NCBI GenBank assembly: GCA_019162745.1
Contig: JAFLLC010000065.1
Span: forward strand, 1 to 34,122
Source of the DNA: Deltaproteobacteria bacterium
GTDB taxonomy: Bacteria > Desulfobacterota > Desulfuromonadia > Geobacterales > Pseudopelobacteraceae
DNA: 34,122 nt
Direction: 5' to 3'
Under the pieces are notes generated by a model. The model did not search any database. It saw only the letters and a list, made by a program, of their open reading frames with translations, and was not told the origin of the DNA. Position numbers and translations under genes: made by a program. Positions 20,453 through 28,861 of the stretch are shown piece after piece. Each line of letters begins with the position of its first letter. Position 1 is the stretch's first letter.

Positions 20453-21278
20453 CCTAAAAAAAATCATCATGGACACCAAGACGTTACCAACACTTCCAAC
20501 GGTCATACAGAAACTGAATTCGCTCTCTGACAATGACAAATCGTCAGTACAGGAGATGGCCAAAATCGTTACGTCGGACCAGGTGATTTCCGCCCGTATC
20601 CTCCGACTGGCGAACTCCCCGTCGTACGGTTTCTACCGGGTATCCACCATCTCTAACGCCATGATTCTGCTGGGGGTGAACGTGGTCAAGAGCCTGGCAC
20701 TCTCTTCATCCATTTTTGCGATCATGGAGAAAGACATCGTCGGCTTGTGGGAACATTCCCTCGGAGTAGGCGCTGCAGCCAATCTGATTGCCCGTAAACT
20801 GGGTCTGCCCGAGTGCGAAGAGATTGCAACGGCCGGCCTTTTACATGACATCGGTAAAGTTATTATTTCCATCAAGTGCAGCGAAGCTGAGAAAGAGATT
20901 TTAAAACTTGTCCGCGAGCGCCGGATTTACACGATGGAAGCCGAGATGGAAATTATTGATACCGACCATGCGGAGGTCGGGGGGTGGCTGGCGAAGTGCT
21001 GGTTCCTGCCTGACAAATTGGGTGAACCGATCGCCTTTCACCATGATGTTGCCGCATCCAGGAATCATCGCATTAAGACAGCAGTGGTTCATATAGCCGA
21101 TGTACTTATCTGTGCCAGTGGTTTCAGCAATAGCGGGGAGAGTTTTGTACCGCCGATTCAGAAAATCGCTTGGGACACGCTCAAACTGAATGAACAGATA
21201 CTGGCAGAACTCGTCGATGAGATTGAAGACAAACTGGTGGAGGTTAAAAATTTCAGCCTTGAAATGATGGCAGACTGA
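20433..21278 (+). CDS. HDOD domain signalling protein
   Basis: This 281-residue protein has an HDOD domain over about residues 12-210, a relative of HD-type phosphohydrolases that is common in Geobacter signalling. Typical features are LPTLPTVIQKLNSL near the N-terminus, ILRLANSPSYGF, SNAMILLGVNVVKSLAL, then WEHS and GLLHDIGKV with the His-Asp pair present. This suggests metal binding may be retained, whereas many HDOD proteins have lost it. The start is GTG 20433 with GGGGGCGA just upstream, inside the previous gene. What it senses or controls is not visible. Confidence 0.88.
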   Translation: MTSKRGDLKKIIMDTKTLPTLPTVIQKLNSLSDNDKSSVQEMAKIVTSDQVISARILRLANSPSYGFYRVSTISNAMILLGVNVVKSLALSSSIFAIMEKDIVGLWEHSLGVGAAANLIARKLGLPECEEIATAGLLHDIGKVIISIKCSEAEKEILKLVRERRIYTMEAEMEIIDTDHAEVGGWLAKCWFLPDKLGEPIAFHHDVAASRNHRIKTAVVHIADVLICASGFSNSGESFVPPIQKIAWDTLKLNEQILAELVDEIEDKLVEVKNFSLEMMAD

Positions 21279-21331
21279 TGCTGACCCAGCCGGAATTACA
21301 ATCCTACTCCACTAGCCTCTCAGCATAGCGG

Positions 21332-21360
21332 TTGATACGCTTCAAACGCTGTGATATAGA
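21332..21360 (+). promoter_or_regulatory. Sigma-70-type promoter of the nadC operon
   Basis: TTGATA (21332-21337) is followed after exactly 17 bases by TATAGA (21355-21360). Transcription would begin near 21367, 25 bases before the chosen nadC ATG. This argues against the longer TTG-initiated reading frame that starts at 21332. Confidence 0.7.
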
Positions 21361-21391
21361 TCAACATACTTTTTTTGCACTGGTGACCATA

Positions 21392-22216
21392 ATGATAATG
21401 ATTGACCGACTCATTGAACAGGCCCTCCTTGAAGACATTCATACCGGTGACATCACCACCCTGGCGGTCGTCCCCGGGAAACGCCCCGCTTCAGCAAGGC
21501 TGGTTGCGAAAGAAGATCTTGTGACAGCAGGCCTTGCTACCGCCGCTCGGGTGTTCACCATTCTTGATCCCGATATCAGTTTCAATGTTTGCCTTATTGA
21601 TGGCCAAAAGGCAATAACCGGAAATATAATGGCAACGGTTCATGGAGAGGCCGCAACGCTTTTGATGGGTGAACGGGTGGCACTCAACCTGCTCCAGAGG
21701 ATGTGCGGCATTGCGACGCTCACGGCAAGCTTTGTTGAAGCGGTTGCAGGGACGAAAGCCAGGATCGTTGACACCCGTAAAACTACCCCCGGCTTGCGAA
21801 TCCTGGAAAAATACGCCGTACGTGTCGGGGGTGGGGTCAACCACCGCACCGGGCTGTATGACGGCGTTCTGATCAAGGAAAACCATATTACCGCCGCCGG
21901 AGGAATCACCGAGGCGATCCGCCGTGCCCGGGCCTATATCCCTCACACATTGAAAATAGAGATAGAGACAGAGACCCTGCCGCAGGTTGATGAAGCCATC
22001 GCGGCCGGAGCGGACATCATCATGCTGGACAATATGACTCTGGAGGAAATGCGGGCAGCTGTTGTCATCATTGCCGGAAGGGCACAGGTTGAGGCCTCCG
22101 GAGGGGTTAATCTGGAGCGCGTGCGGGCTATTGCCGAGACCGGCGTTGATATTATTTCGGTGGGGGCGCTGACCCATTCGCCACGGGCGATGGACATTTC
22201 TATGCTCCTGGACTAG
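21392..22216 (+). CDS. nadC: Nicotinate-nucleotide diphosphorylase (carboxylating), quinolinate phosphoribosyltransferase
   Basis: This 274-residue enzyme converts quinolinate and PRPP to nicotinate mononucleotide, the third step of de novo NAD synthesis. N-terminal IDRLIEQALLEDIHTGDITT is typical, as are ERVALNLLQRMCGIAT, VDTRKTTPGLRILEKYAVRVGGG-type substrate-binding sequence (RKTTPGLR seen) and NHRTGLYDGVLIKENH. The C-terminal barrel has IMLDNMT and EASGGV. ATG 21392 was chosen because GGTGA lies 5 bases upstream, the length then fits the family, and a promoter overlaps the longer version. birA follows after 25 bases. Confidence 0.94.
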   Translation: MIMIDRLIEQALLEDIHTGDITTLAVVPGKRPASARLVAKEDLVTAGLATAARVFTILDPDISFNVCLIDGQKAITGNIMATVHGEAATLLMGERVALNLLQRMCGIATLTASFVEAVAGTKARIVDTRKTTPGLRILEKYAVRVGGGVNHRTGLYDGVLIKENHITAAGGITEAIRRARAYIPHTLKIEIETETLPQVDEAIAAGADIIMLDNMTLEEMRAAVVIIAGRAQVEASGGVNLERVRAIAETGVDIISVGALTHSPRAMDISMLLD

Positions 22217-22241
22217 CCCAGGGATCCAGCGAGGCAGCAAG

Positions 22242-23219
22242 ATGCACCCAAAAGCCGGCACCATAATGAGCCTGTTCCATACCACACCGGGGTATATATC
22301 AGGCGAGCATCTCAGCAGGGAACTCGGGGTGTCGCGGAGTGCAGTCTGGAAGCACATGTCAGCGCTCAGAAAGGAGGGTTATTGCATCGAAGCGTTCCCT
22401 TCGCGCGGCTATCGGCTTGTCTCCTCACCCGATATTATCAATCCATACGAGGTAAGAACCCAGCTGAAGGACAGCAGGGTCGGCTGTCGGCTCAAATTTT
22501 CCAAACTGACCGCATCAACCAATGCCGATGCCTTTCGCCTGGCAGAAGAGGGAGCCGCAGAGGGGACCGTCGTCCTCGCGGACTCCCAAACCGGGGGCAA
22601 GGGACGACGCGGCAGGGTCTGGTCCTCACCTGCCGGAGTCAATCTTTATTGCTCGGTTATATTGCGCCCTTCAATAATGCCGCAGGAAGCACCGCAACTG
22701 ACATTTCTCTCTGCGGTGGCTGCGGCAAGGGCAATTGAACTGACTACAAAACTGACCCCTGAAATCAAATGGCCCAACGACCTGCTGGTCTCCGGTAAAA
22801 AAGTGGCCGGTCTGCTAAATGAAATGAGTGCGGAAACCGATTGCATCAACTTCGTCATTCTCGGCATCGGCGTCAACCTGAATATGTCAGCAGAGCTGTT
22901 CCCTGATGATCTGCGTCACCCGGCTACTTCCCTCCTTATAGAGTCCGGAGTGCGGGTTGATCGGTCACTTTTCACCGCCACCATGTTGAACCAGCTTGAC
23001 CGGCTGTACGCTGACTTTCTTGCACACGGTTTTGGGCCGGTCCGCGAAGAGTGGCAGCGGCGCTGCAACGCCAACGGGCGCCAGGTACTCGTCAATGACT
23101 CCGGGACTGAATGCACCGGGGGACTCTTTATCGGCATAGATTCGGATGGGGCGATGCTGCTCAGATCCGATAATGACAAACTGCACCGTATCACCTGTGG
23201 AGATGTGAGGGTTATCTGA
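22242..23219 (+). CDS. birA: Biotin-protein ligase / biotin operon repressor BirA
   Basis: This 325-residue bifunctional protein attaches biotin to carboxylase carrier proteins and, through an N-terminal helix-turn-helix, can repress biotin genes. The winged helix is at about residues 5-60 (LSRELGVSRSAVWKHMSAL). The ligase domain has STNADAF and the biotin/AMP loop GGKGRRGRVW (118-127, E. coli GRGRRGR), then IKWPNDLLVSGKKVAGLL and ILGIGVNLN. A C-terminal beta domain completes it. The stop at 23217-23219 directly abuts the coaX start, as in many Geobacter relatives. Confidence 0.95.
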   Translation: MHPKAGTIMSLFHTTPGYISGEHLSRELGVSRSAVWKHMSALRKEGYCIEAFPSRGYRLVSSPDIINPYEVRTQLKDSRVGCRLKFSKLTASTNADAFRLAEEGAAEGTVVLADSQTGGKGRRGRVWSSPAGVNLYCSVILRPSIMPQEAPQLTFLSAVAAARAIELTTKLTPEIKWPNDLLVSGKKVAGLLNEMSAETDCINFVILGIGVNLNMSAELFPDDLRHPATSLLIESGVRVDRSLFTATMLNQLDRLYADFLAHGFGPVREEWQRRCNANGRQVLVNDSGTECTGGLFIGIDSDGAMLLRSDNDKLHRITCGDVRVI

Positions 23220-23984
23220 ATGCTTCTGGTTATCGACGTCGGCAACAGCAATATAGTATTGGGAGTTTATAACGGCGTAAAGCTTATCCGCAGCTGGCGC
23301 CTTTCAACGGACAAGTCCCGCACATCGGATGAATACGCGGTGCTTCTGCACAGCCTGTTTGACCAGGCAGGGCTCGGTTTTTCTGAGGTCAAGGCCTCGA
23401 TCATATCCTCGGTTGTTCCCCCCTTAACCGGTGTCATGGAGGCTATTTCTCACGATTTCTTCAATTTGACCCCCTATATTGTCGGCCCAGGGATCAAGAC
23501 AGGAATGGTAATCCACTACGACAATCCCCGCGAAGTCGGTGCCGACCGGATTGTCAACGCTGTCGCCGGCTACGAAAAACATAGGTGCCCATTGGTCATT
23601 GTCGATTTTGGGACGGCCACAACCTTTGATTACGTCAATGGCAGAGGGGAATACTGTGGCGGCGCTATCGCCCCCGGCCTTGCCATTTCGGTGGAGGCCC
23701 TCTTTCAGCGAGCAAGCAAGCTGCCGAGAATAGACATTGTCAAGCCCCCCCATGTGATCGCCAAAAACACTGTCAACTCGATGCAAGCCGGGATTTTCTA
23801 CGGCTATGTAGGCCTGGTAGACGGGATTGTCGAACATATCCGGGCCGAGTCCAGCGAAGAATTCCGGGTTATAGCGACCGGAGGTCTGGCCGCTTTAATT
23901 GCCCCGGAGTCCAAGACCATTGATGAAGTCGATGGAAACCTGACTCTTGAAGGGTTGCGCATACTGTATGAACGAAACCGCTGA
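23220..23984 (+). CDS. coaX: Type III pantothenate kinase
   Basis: This 254-residue enzyme phosphorylates pantothenate in the first step of CoA synthesis. It belongs to the ASKHA fold, with the N-terminal DVGNSN phosphate loop (residues 6-11), [15 protein letters not shown] with the conserved [13 protein letters not shown], and [11 protein letters not shown]. Type III enzymes are insensitive to CoA feedback and need a monovalent cation. ATG 23220 directly follows the birA stop codon, so the two are translationally coupled. The EF-G-like gene comes 73 bases later. Confidence 0.95.
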   Translation: MLLVIDVGNSNIVLGVYNGVKLIRSWRLSTDKSRTSDEYAVLLHSLFDQAGLGFSEVKASIISSVVPPLTGVMEAISHDFFNLTPYIVGPGIKTGMVIHYDNPREVGADRIVNAVAGYEKHRCPLVIVDFGTATTFDYVNGRGEYCGGAIAPGLAISVEALFQRASKLPRIDIVKPPHVIAKNTVNSMQAGIFYGYVGLVDGIVEHIRAESSEEFRVIATGGLAALIAPESKTIDEVDGNLTLEGLRILYERNR

Positions 23985-24057
23985 TTGTTGTACCCGATGA
24001 GATTCTCCGGTAGTGGAAGACAAGTGAAATCCATATTGCACGCAAGGAGGCAGTTCT

Positions 24058-26157
24058 ATGGGACAGTTTGAAACCAGCAAGATCCGCAACGTGGGCATCA
24101 TCGCACATGGCGGCGCCGGCAAGACGTCGCTTTCAGAGGCAATTCTGTTTGACACCGGAATGATCGATCGACTCGGCCGGGTTGATGATGGTACGTCAAC
24201 AATGGATTTTGAACCGGAGGAGATCAAGCGGAAAATTTCAATCACCTCGGCTCTTGACCATTGCGAATGGCGGGGACATTCCATTCATATTGTTGACACC
24301 CCCGGCTATGGCAACTTCATTGCTGACACCCGTGCCTGCATGCGTGCCCTGGACGGCGCGGTCATCATTCTCTCTGCCATCTCGGGGGTCAAGGCCCAGA
24401 CGGAGGAGATATGGAGTTGGGCCAATGAGTTTGAAATCCCGCGCATCGCCTTTGTCAACAAAGTCGACCGTGAACGGGCCAGTTTCCTGCGGGCCATCGA
24501 CGATATGGAAAAAATGCTGGGAGCACGGGGGGTCGCCATCCAGATGCCGATCGGCCTTGAAGCGGCTTTTGAAGGGATTATTGATCTGATAACGATGAAG
24601 GCCTGCTTTTACTCAAAAGACGGCTCGGGAAAATATACCGAAGGAGACATCCCTGCGGAGTACGCCGAGGAAGCGGCTCGTCTGCGCGGAGAAATGGTCG
24701 AGACGGTCGCCGAAGCTTATGATGCGCTGACGGAAAAGTATCTTGAAAACGGCGATCTTACGCAGGAGGAAATTATCGACGGCCTGCGGGTCGGCACAAT
24801 GCGCAACACGTTTACCGCCGTCCTCTGCGGTGCCGCAACTGCCAATATCGGCGTAACCCACCTGTTGGACGCAATCTGCGCCTACCTCCCCTCACCTCTG
24901 GATCGGTCCAGTGCAGTCGGTATCCAGCCCAAAACAGAAGAGATCATTGAACGGGCACCGGCCGAGAAAGAACCGTTTTCTGCACTGGTTTTCAAGACGA
25001 CTTCCGACCCGTATACCGGTAAAATTACTATTTTCAGAGTATACTCCGGAGTACTCAACTCCGATTCAATTATTTTTAATTCGACCAAAGGGGTTGAGGA
25101 GCGGATCGGCCAGATTTACGAACTTGAGGGGAAAAAGCAGCATCCGATCAAACAGGCTGTTGCAGGGGACATCGTTGCCGTTGCCAAACTGAAGGAAACC
25201 GTTACCGGCGACACACTCTGTGACCCAGCCAAACCAATTATCTTTGAGCCGGCAAAACAGCTATTGCCGTTAATATCATACGCAATCGAACCCAAGACCA
25301 AAGCTGACGAGGACAAGATCCATAACGCACTGCACCGCATGATCGAGGAAGAACCGACGCTTGAGTCGCATCGTGACCCCCTCACCAAGGAATTTATTGT
25401 TTCCGGCATGGGGCAGGTACATCTGGAGGTCATCGTTGAAAAGATGAAGCGCAAGTTTGGTGTAGAAGTTCTGCTTAAGACCCCCAAGGTTCCTTACTTT
25501 GAGACGATCCGGGGGACAGCCAAGGTGCAGGGAAAATACAAGAAACAGTCGGGAGGACGCGGACAGTATGGTGATTGCTGGATTGAAATGTCTCCTGCCG
25601 GCCGTGGAGCAGGTTATGTTTTTGAAGATAAGGTTGTCGGCGGGGTCATCCCGCGCCAGTATATCCCGGCCGTTGACAAAGGGATTCAGGAGGCCAGCCT
25701 GGATGGATTTCTCGCCGGTTACCCGGTAGTCGACTTCAAAGTGTCCCTCTACGACGGTTCGTTCCACACCGTGGACTCGTCCGAGATGGCATTCAAGGTG
25801 GCCGGTTCGATGGCGTTCAAAAAGGCGATGGATCTTTGCAAGCCTGTCCTGCTTGAACCTATCGTAAACATGAAGATCACTGTGCCGGATGAGAATATGG
25901 GTGATGTTATAGGTGACCTCAACTCCAGGCGCGGCAAGGTTGTCGGTGTCGAACCAAAAGCGAATTCACAGATTATACGCGCGATTGTGCCGATGTCAGA
26001 AGTCATGGCCTATTCCAATGATCTCAAATCAATGACGAGCGATCGCGGTCTGTTCAGCACGGAGTTTTCCCATTATGAAGAGGTGCCTTCGCACCTTTCT
26101 CAAAAAATAGTTGCCGAGTCTCTGGCGGGGAAAAAAGAAACACATAACAATCATTGA
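24058..26157 (+). CDS. EF-G-like translation GTPase (FusA2-type)
   Basis: This 699-residue protein has all five EF-G domains but belongs to the EF-G-like (EF-G-2) branch. The P-loop is AHGGAGKTS (16-24) instead of the usual AHIDAGKTT. G3 is DTPGYGNF (80-87), with Tyr84 where canonical EF-G has catalytic His. G4 is NKVD (134-137). Domain IV/V features include GGRGQYGDC, MKITVPDENMGDVIGDLNSRRGKVVG and VPMSEVMAYSNDLKSMTSDRG. This branch lacks a settled role; hypotheses include slow translocation or ribosome rescue. An AAGGAGG site lies 7-13 bases upstream. It is not next to the str operon, so it is unlikely to be the main EF-G. Confidence 0.92.
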   Translation: MGQFETSKIRNVGIIAHGGAGKTSLSEAILFDTGMIDRLGRVDDGTSTMDFEPEEIKRKISITSALDHCEWRGHSIHIVDTPGYGNFIADTRACMRALDGAVIILSAISGVKAQTEEIWSWANEFEIPRIAFVNKVDRERASFLRAIDDMEKMLGARGVAIQMPIGLEAAFEGIIDLITMKACFYSKDGSGKYTEGDIPAEYAEEAARLRGEMVETVAEAYDALTEKYLENGDLTQEEIIDGLRVGTMRNTFTAVLCGAATANIGVTHLLDAICAYLPSPLDRSSAVGIQPKTEEIIERAPAEKEPFSALVFKTTSDPYTGKITIFRVYSGVLNSDSIIFNSTKGVEERIGQIYELEGKKQHPIKQAVAGDIVAVAKLKETVTGDTLCDPAKPIIFEPAKQLLPLISYAIEPKTKADEDKIHNALHRMIEEEPTLESHRDPLTKEFIVSGMGQVHLEVIVEKMKRKFGVEVLLKTPKVPYFETIRGTAKVQGKYKKQSGGRGQYGDCWIEMSPAGRGAGYVFEDKVVGGVIPRQYIPAVDKGIQEASLDGFLAGYPVVDFKVSLYDGSFHTVDSSEMAFKVAGSMAFKKAMDLCKPVLLEPIVNMKITVPDENMGDVIGDLNSRRGKVVGVEPKANSQIIRAIVPMSEVMAYSNDLKSMTSDRGLFSTEFSHYEEVPSHLSQKIVAESLAGKKETHNNH

Positions 26158-26175
26158 GTTGTAAGGGAGGATTTC

Positions 26176-27111
26176 ATGGATATTAAATTCAGCAAAGATT
26201 CGGGCGGCTCTCATCCGCAGGAAGCTCCCGGTGAAAAAAAGAATCAAAGGGCCCTTCTTCTCCTCCTGCTGATACTGGTCGGAGGTTTTGCGTATCTCTA
26301 TTTTTTCACCGACCTGATCAAGCCCATGGAGGTGCAGAAAACCGCCGAGCCCCCTGTTGCCGCACCGCAGATCATCAAAATGCCGCTGCCGTCCCGTGAG
26401 AGTGACCCTGCCCAGCAGGGTACAAAAGCGCAGGTAAAGCCAGTTCCACCTCCAGCGGCAAAGCCAGTTCCAGCTCCAGCGGTAAAGCCAGTTCCAGCTC
26501 CAGCCAAGCTGAAAGACGAGCCCAAAAAGATTGCAACAGCAAAACCATCCGGCATTAAACTACAGCCGGTGCCGGTTAAAGACAAAGCTACCCATAAAGC
26601 AGCGATAACAAAGGTTGCCGAGAAAAAGACGGCTGCAAAAGCAAAAAGCAGCTCAGCGAATTCGTGGTCGCTTACGGCCGGGAACTATGTCCTCGAAGAA
26701 GCAATGTCTGCCGACATGGCCCACATACGCAAGGCAGGTTTTGTGCCGACCATCAAACCGGCCGCACGTAAAAGGACGACTATGAGCCGCCTGTTTGTAT
26801 CTGAATTCGATGATCGCGCCGCAGCCAAGTCAACCCTGGAAAAGCTGAAACGTTACACTTCAGATGCGTTTATTATTGAACAGGACAGGAAGTTTGCCGT
26901 TTATGCCGGATCATATTTGCAGGCAGAGGCGGTAAATTCCGAACAAAAACGTTTAAAAGGAGCCGGTATTGCGACAATTGTCAGGCATGCCGAAATAGCA
27001 ATACCCTCAAATAGCCTCTCAATCGGCCCTTTCAAAAGTAAAAATGCAGCAGACGCAGCCATCAACAGATTAAAGAAAGCTGGAATAAAGGCGACTCTTT
27101 CACAGAAATAA
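26176..27111 (+). CDS. Membrane-anchored SPOR-type protein with Pro/Ala repeats
   Basis: This 311-residue protein has a short cytoplasmic N-terminus, one membrane span (about residues 26-44, LLLLLLILVGGFAYLYFF-type) and a periplasmic part. A Pro/Lys/Ala linker (about 80-120) contains three repeats of KPVPAPAx. The C-terminal half (about 195-311) has two SPOR-like alpha-beta units, for example FVSEFDDRAAAKSTLEKLKRY and LSIGPFKSKNAADAAINRLKKAG. SPOR domains bind denuded peptidoglycan at division sites, so a cell-envelope role is likely. It begins 18 bases after the EF-G-like gene with AAGGGAGG as ribosome-binding site. Confidence 0.85.
   Translation: MDIKFSKDSGGSHPQEAPGEKKNQRALLLLLLILVGGFAYLYFFTDLIKPMEVQKTAEPPVAAPQIIKMPLPSRESDPAQQGTKAQVKPVPPPAAKPVPAPAVKPVPAPAKLKDEPKKIATAKPSGIKLQPVPVKDKATHKAAITKVAEKKTAAKAKSSSANSWSLTAGNYVLEEAMSADMAHIRKAGFVPTIKPAARKRTTMSRLFVSEFDDRAAAKSTLEKLKRYTSDAFIIEQDRKFAVYAGSYLQAEAVNSEQKRLKGAGIATIVRHAEIAIPSNSLSIGPFKSKNAADAAINRLKKAGIKATLSQK
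26437..26508 (+). repeat. Three tandem 24-bp repeats in the SPOR protein gene
   Basis: Units 26437-26460, 26461-26484 and 26485-26508 each start AAGCCAGTTCCA. They code for KPVPPPAA, KPVPAPAV and KPVPAPAK. Units 2 and 3 are identical over 20 bases, so copy number could change by slippage, lengthening or shortening the periplasmic linker in frame. Confidence 0.9.
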
Positions 27112-27118
27112 CCTCCTT

Positions 27119-27949
27119 ATGGCCGAAAAAACCAAACTAACCATATCCCCGGCTGTGGCGGCATACGTCCGGCCGGGGACGCTTCCGGAGAGCAGGCTCG
27201 CCGGTTGTACTGCTGCCGCAAACATGGTAGCGCCCGATCGGTTGATGCTCCTGTTCTGTCTTTCAAAAGATGCCGAACCGGTCATCCGCACCGCTGCCCT
27301 CTCCCGCCTGGAAGAGTTACCGGTGGCGGTAATCAGAGAGTATCTGAATGACCCCAATCCCCACCCTCTGCTTCTCAATGCGTTGATTACCCTTTGTCGA
27401 AACTATCCAGGGAGAGACGAACCCTCTGAACCCTCCGCTATCTCGGACGAGGAAGAGCTTACCGAGGCTGAAGCAGACATGACTGAACCAGCCTCCGAGC
27501 CAGAGGTGGAAGAGCAGAACAAGGAAGATGACGAGGAGTTTCTCAGTAAATTTAAAGCAGCCCAGCTTATGGGGATCGGTGAAAAAATCAAGATGGCGCT
27601 TACAGGTGACAAGGAATGGCGCTCGCTGCTTATCAAGGATGCAAACAAACTTGTTTCAGGGAGCGTCATAAAAAATCCGCGTATCACCGAGGGTGAAATA
27701 CTGACGCTTATCAAGGCGGGCATTCAGAATGATGAGATCATGCGGTTGATCTGTGCGAACAAGGAATGGATAAAAAGTTACAAGATCCGAAAAGCCCTGG
27801 TAGAAAACACCCGGACCCCGGTGCAGAACGCCATGAGGTATCTGGGCACCATGGGAGAGAAGGACCTGGCCTATCTTGCCAAAAGTAAAAATATTTCTTC
27901 CGTCGTCTCGACCATGGCAAGACGGCTGCTGTTGAACAAGAAAAAGTAG
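27119..27949 (+). CDS. Unknown HEAT-like protein
   Basis: This 276-residue protein has no signal peptide or catalytic motif. The N-terminal part (about 1-98) and the C-terminal part (about 140-276) are helical and Leu/Ala-rich, with HEAT-like helix pairs such as AEPVIRTAALSRLEELP, VIREYLNDPNPHPLLLNALITL and, at the end, TPVQNAMRYLGTM. They are joined by a very acidic linker (about 99-140, rich in Glu and Asp). The start ATG at 27119 has no Shine-Dalgarno; the preceding bases are ACCTCCTT. It lies 7 bases after the SPOR stop and 18 before the GTPase gene, so it probably acts with the GTPase, perhaps as a scaffold. This is an inference. Confidence 0.75.
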   Translation: MAEKTKLTISPAVAAYVRPGTLPESRLAGCTAAANMVAPDRLMLLFCLSKDAEPVIRTAALSRLEELPVAVIREYLNDPNPHPLLLNALITLCRNYPGRDEPSEPSAISDEEELTEAEADMTEPASEPEVEEQNKEDDEEFLSKFKAAQLMGIGEKIKMALTGDKEWRSLLIKDANKLVSGSVIKNPRITEGEILTLIKAGIQNDEIMRLICANKEWIKSYKIRKALVENTRTPVQNAMRYLGTMGEKDLAYLAKSKNISSVVSTMARRLLLNKKK

Positions 27950-27967
27950 GGCATTCGGGAGTTCGTC

Positions 27968-28828
27968 ATGGCACTGGTTAATCATGCAAAAAAAGAGATC
28001 AACGCTAAAATAGTATATTACGGCCCGGCTGGCAGCGGCAAAAGCACGGCTCTCACCTATATCTATTCACGGATAAAACCTTCCCTGCGCGGTGATTTAA
28101 GGAGTGTCCCGGCTGGCGCTGACAACTTGCTGCTATTCGATTTCAGCCCTTTTGAAAATCCGTTGCCGAGCGGCTATAATGTACGGCTTCATGTCTACAC
28201 TCTGAGCGGAACCGTCACGAATCCGGCTACCTGGAAAATGACCCTCAAGGGAGCTGACGGGATAATAATCATGGTTAACCCTGACGATGAACAGCTGGCT
28301 GAGACGAGAGAGTGTGTTGCACAATTGAGGGATTTTTTGTCTGCGTATGGCGTCGGTCTCCACGAAACACCCGCCGTTCTCCAGATTAACAGTTTTTCCC
28401 AAAGGGATATGGGAGGTGAAGTGTCAGACATTGCTGCAGCACTCGATCTTTCCACGCTGGCAACCTGCCTTTCGAACGCCGCCTCCGGAGAGGGGCTGCT
28501 TGAGGCTTTGACCACACTTTTCCGCCAAACGCTGGACCGTATTAACGCCTGTGGCCAGCAGGGTGATCAGAACGACGGCATAGAGAAATCTGCTTCAGTT
28601 GTTGACCCAAAGAACCATGACGTTATGGTCACCCCAACCTCAGAAGCAGAGACCGGTGCAGGGATGGGAGATCCTGCAGCACAAACGGGAAATGACAGGC
28701 CGCTTGTGACTATCCTCTCCAAAGAGCTTTACGCCGACGGAACAACCATTAAGATCCCGCTGGAGATTCAATGCGGTACTGCTCAGAGAAGGCTTGTGGT
28801 GACAGTATCGGTCGCAGCAGTGGATTAG
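27968..28828 (+). CDS. Divergent MglA-like small GTPase with C-terminal extension
   Basis: This 286-residue protein has residues about 5-190 matching the MglA/Ras-like fold: KEINAKIVYYGPAGSGKST with P-loop at 19-27, YTLSGTV (78-83, where MglA has YTVPGQV) and LKGADGIIIMVN. The guanine-specificity motif NKRD of MglA is replaced by NSFSQRD (141-147), so GTP specificity is doubtful. About 100 extra residues follow: a low-complexity Gly/Thr/Asp stretch and a small beta-rich end. MglA proteins set cell polarity and motility with an MglB partner, and none is next to this gene. It is the last gene of the cluster. Confidence 0.82.
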   Translation: MALVNHAKKEINAKIVYYGPAGSGKSTALTYIYSRIKPSLRGDLRSVPAGADNLLLFDFSPFENPLPSGYNVRLHVYTLSGTVTNPATWKMTLKGADGIIIMVNPDDEQLAETRECVAQLRDFLSAYGVGLHETPAVLQINSFSQRDMGGEVSDIAAALDLSTLATCLSNAASGEGLLEALTTLFRQTLDRINACGQQGDQNDGIEKSASVVDPKNHDVMVTPTSEAETGAGMGDPAAQTGNDRPLVTILSKELYADGTTIKIPLEIQCGTAQRRLVVTVSVAAVD

Positions 28829-28861
28829 CAATTATTTGCAAACCAGTCAGGAAAAAACAGC

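Noticed and set aside
21332-21391. TTG-started extension of nadC
   Set aside because: These bases hold a well-spaced promoter (TTGATA-17-TATAGA), and NadC homologs begin near the ATG at 21392.
26298-26585. Gly/Ala-rich open frame on the - strand
   Set aside because: It is the complement of the Pro/Ala repeat linker of the SPOR gene, which creates long stop-free antisense frames.
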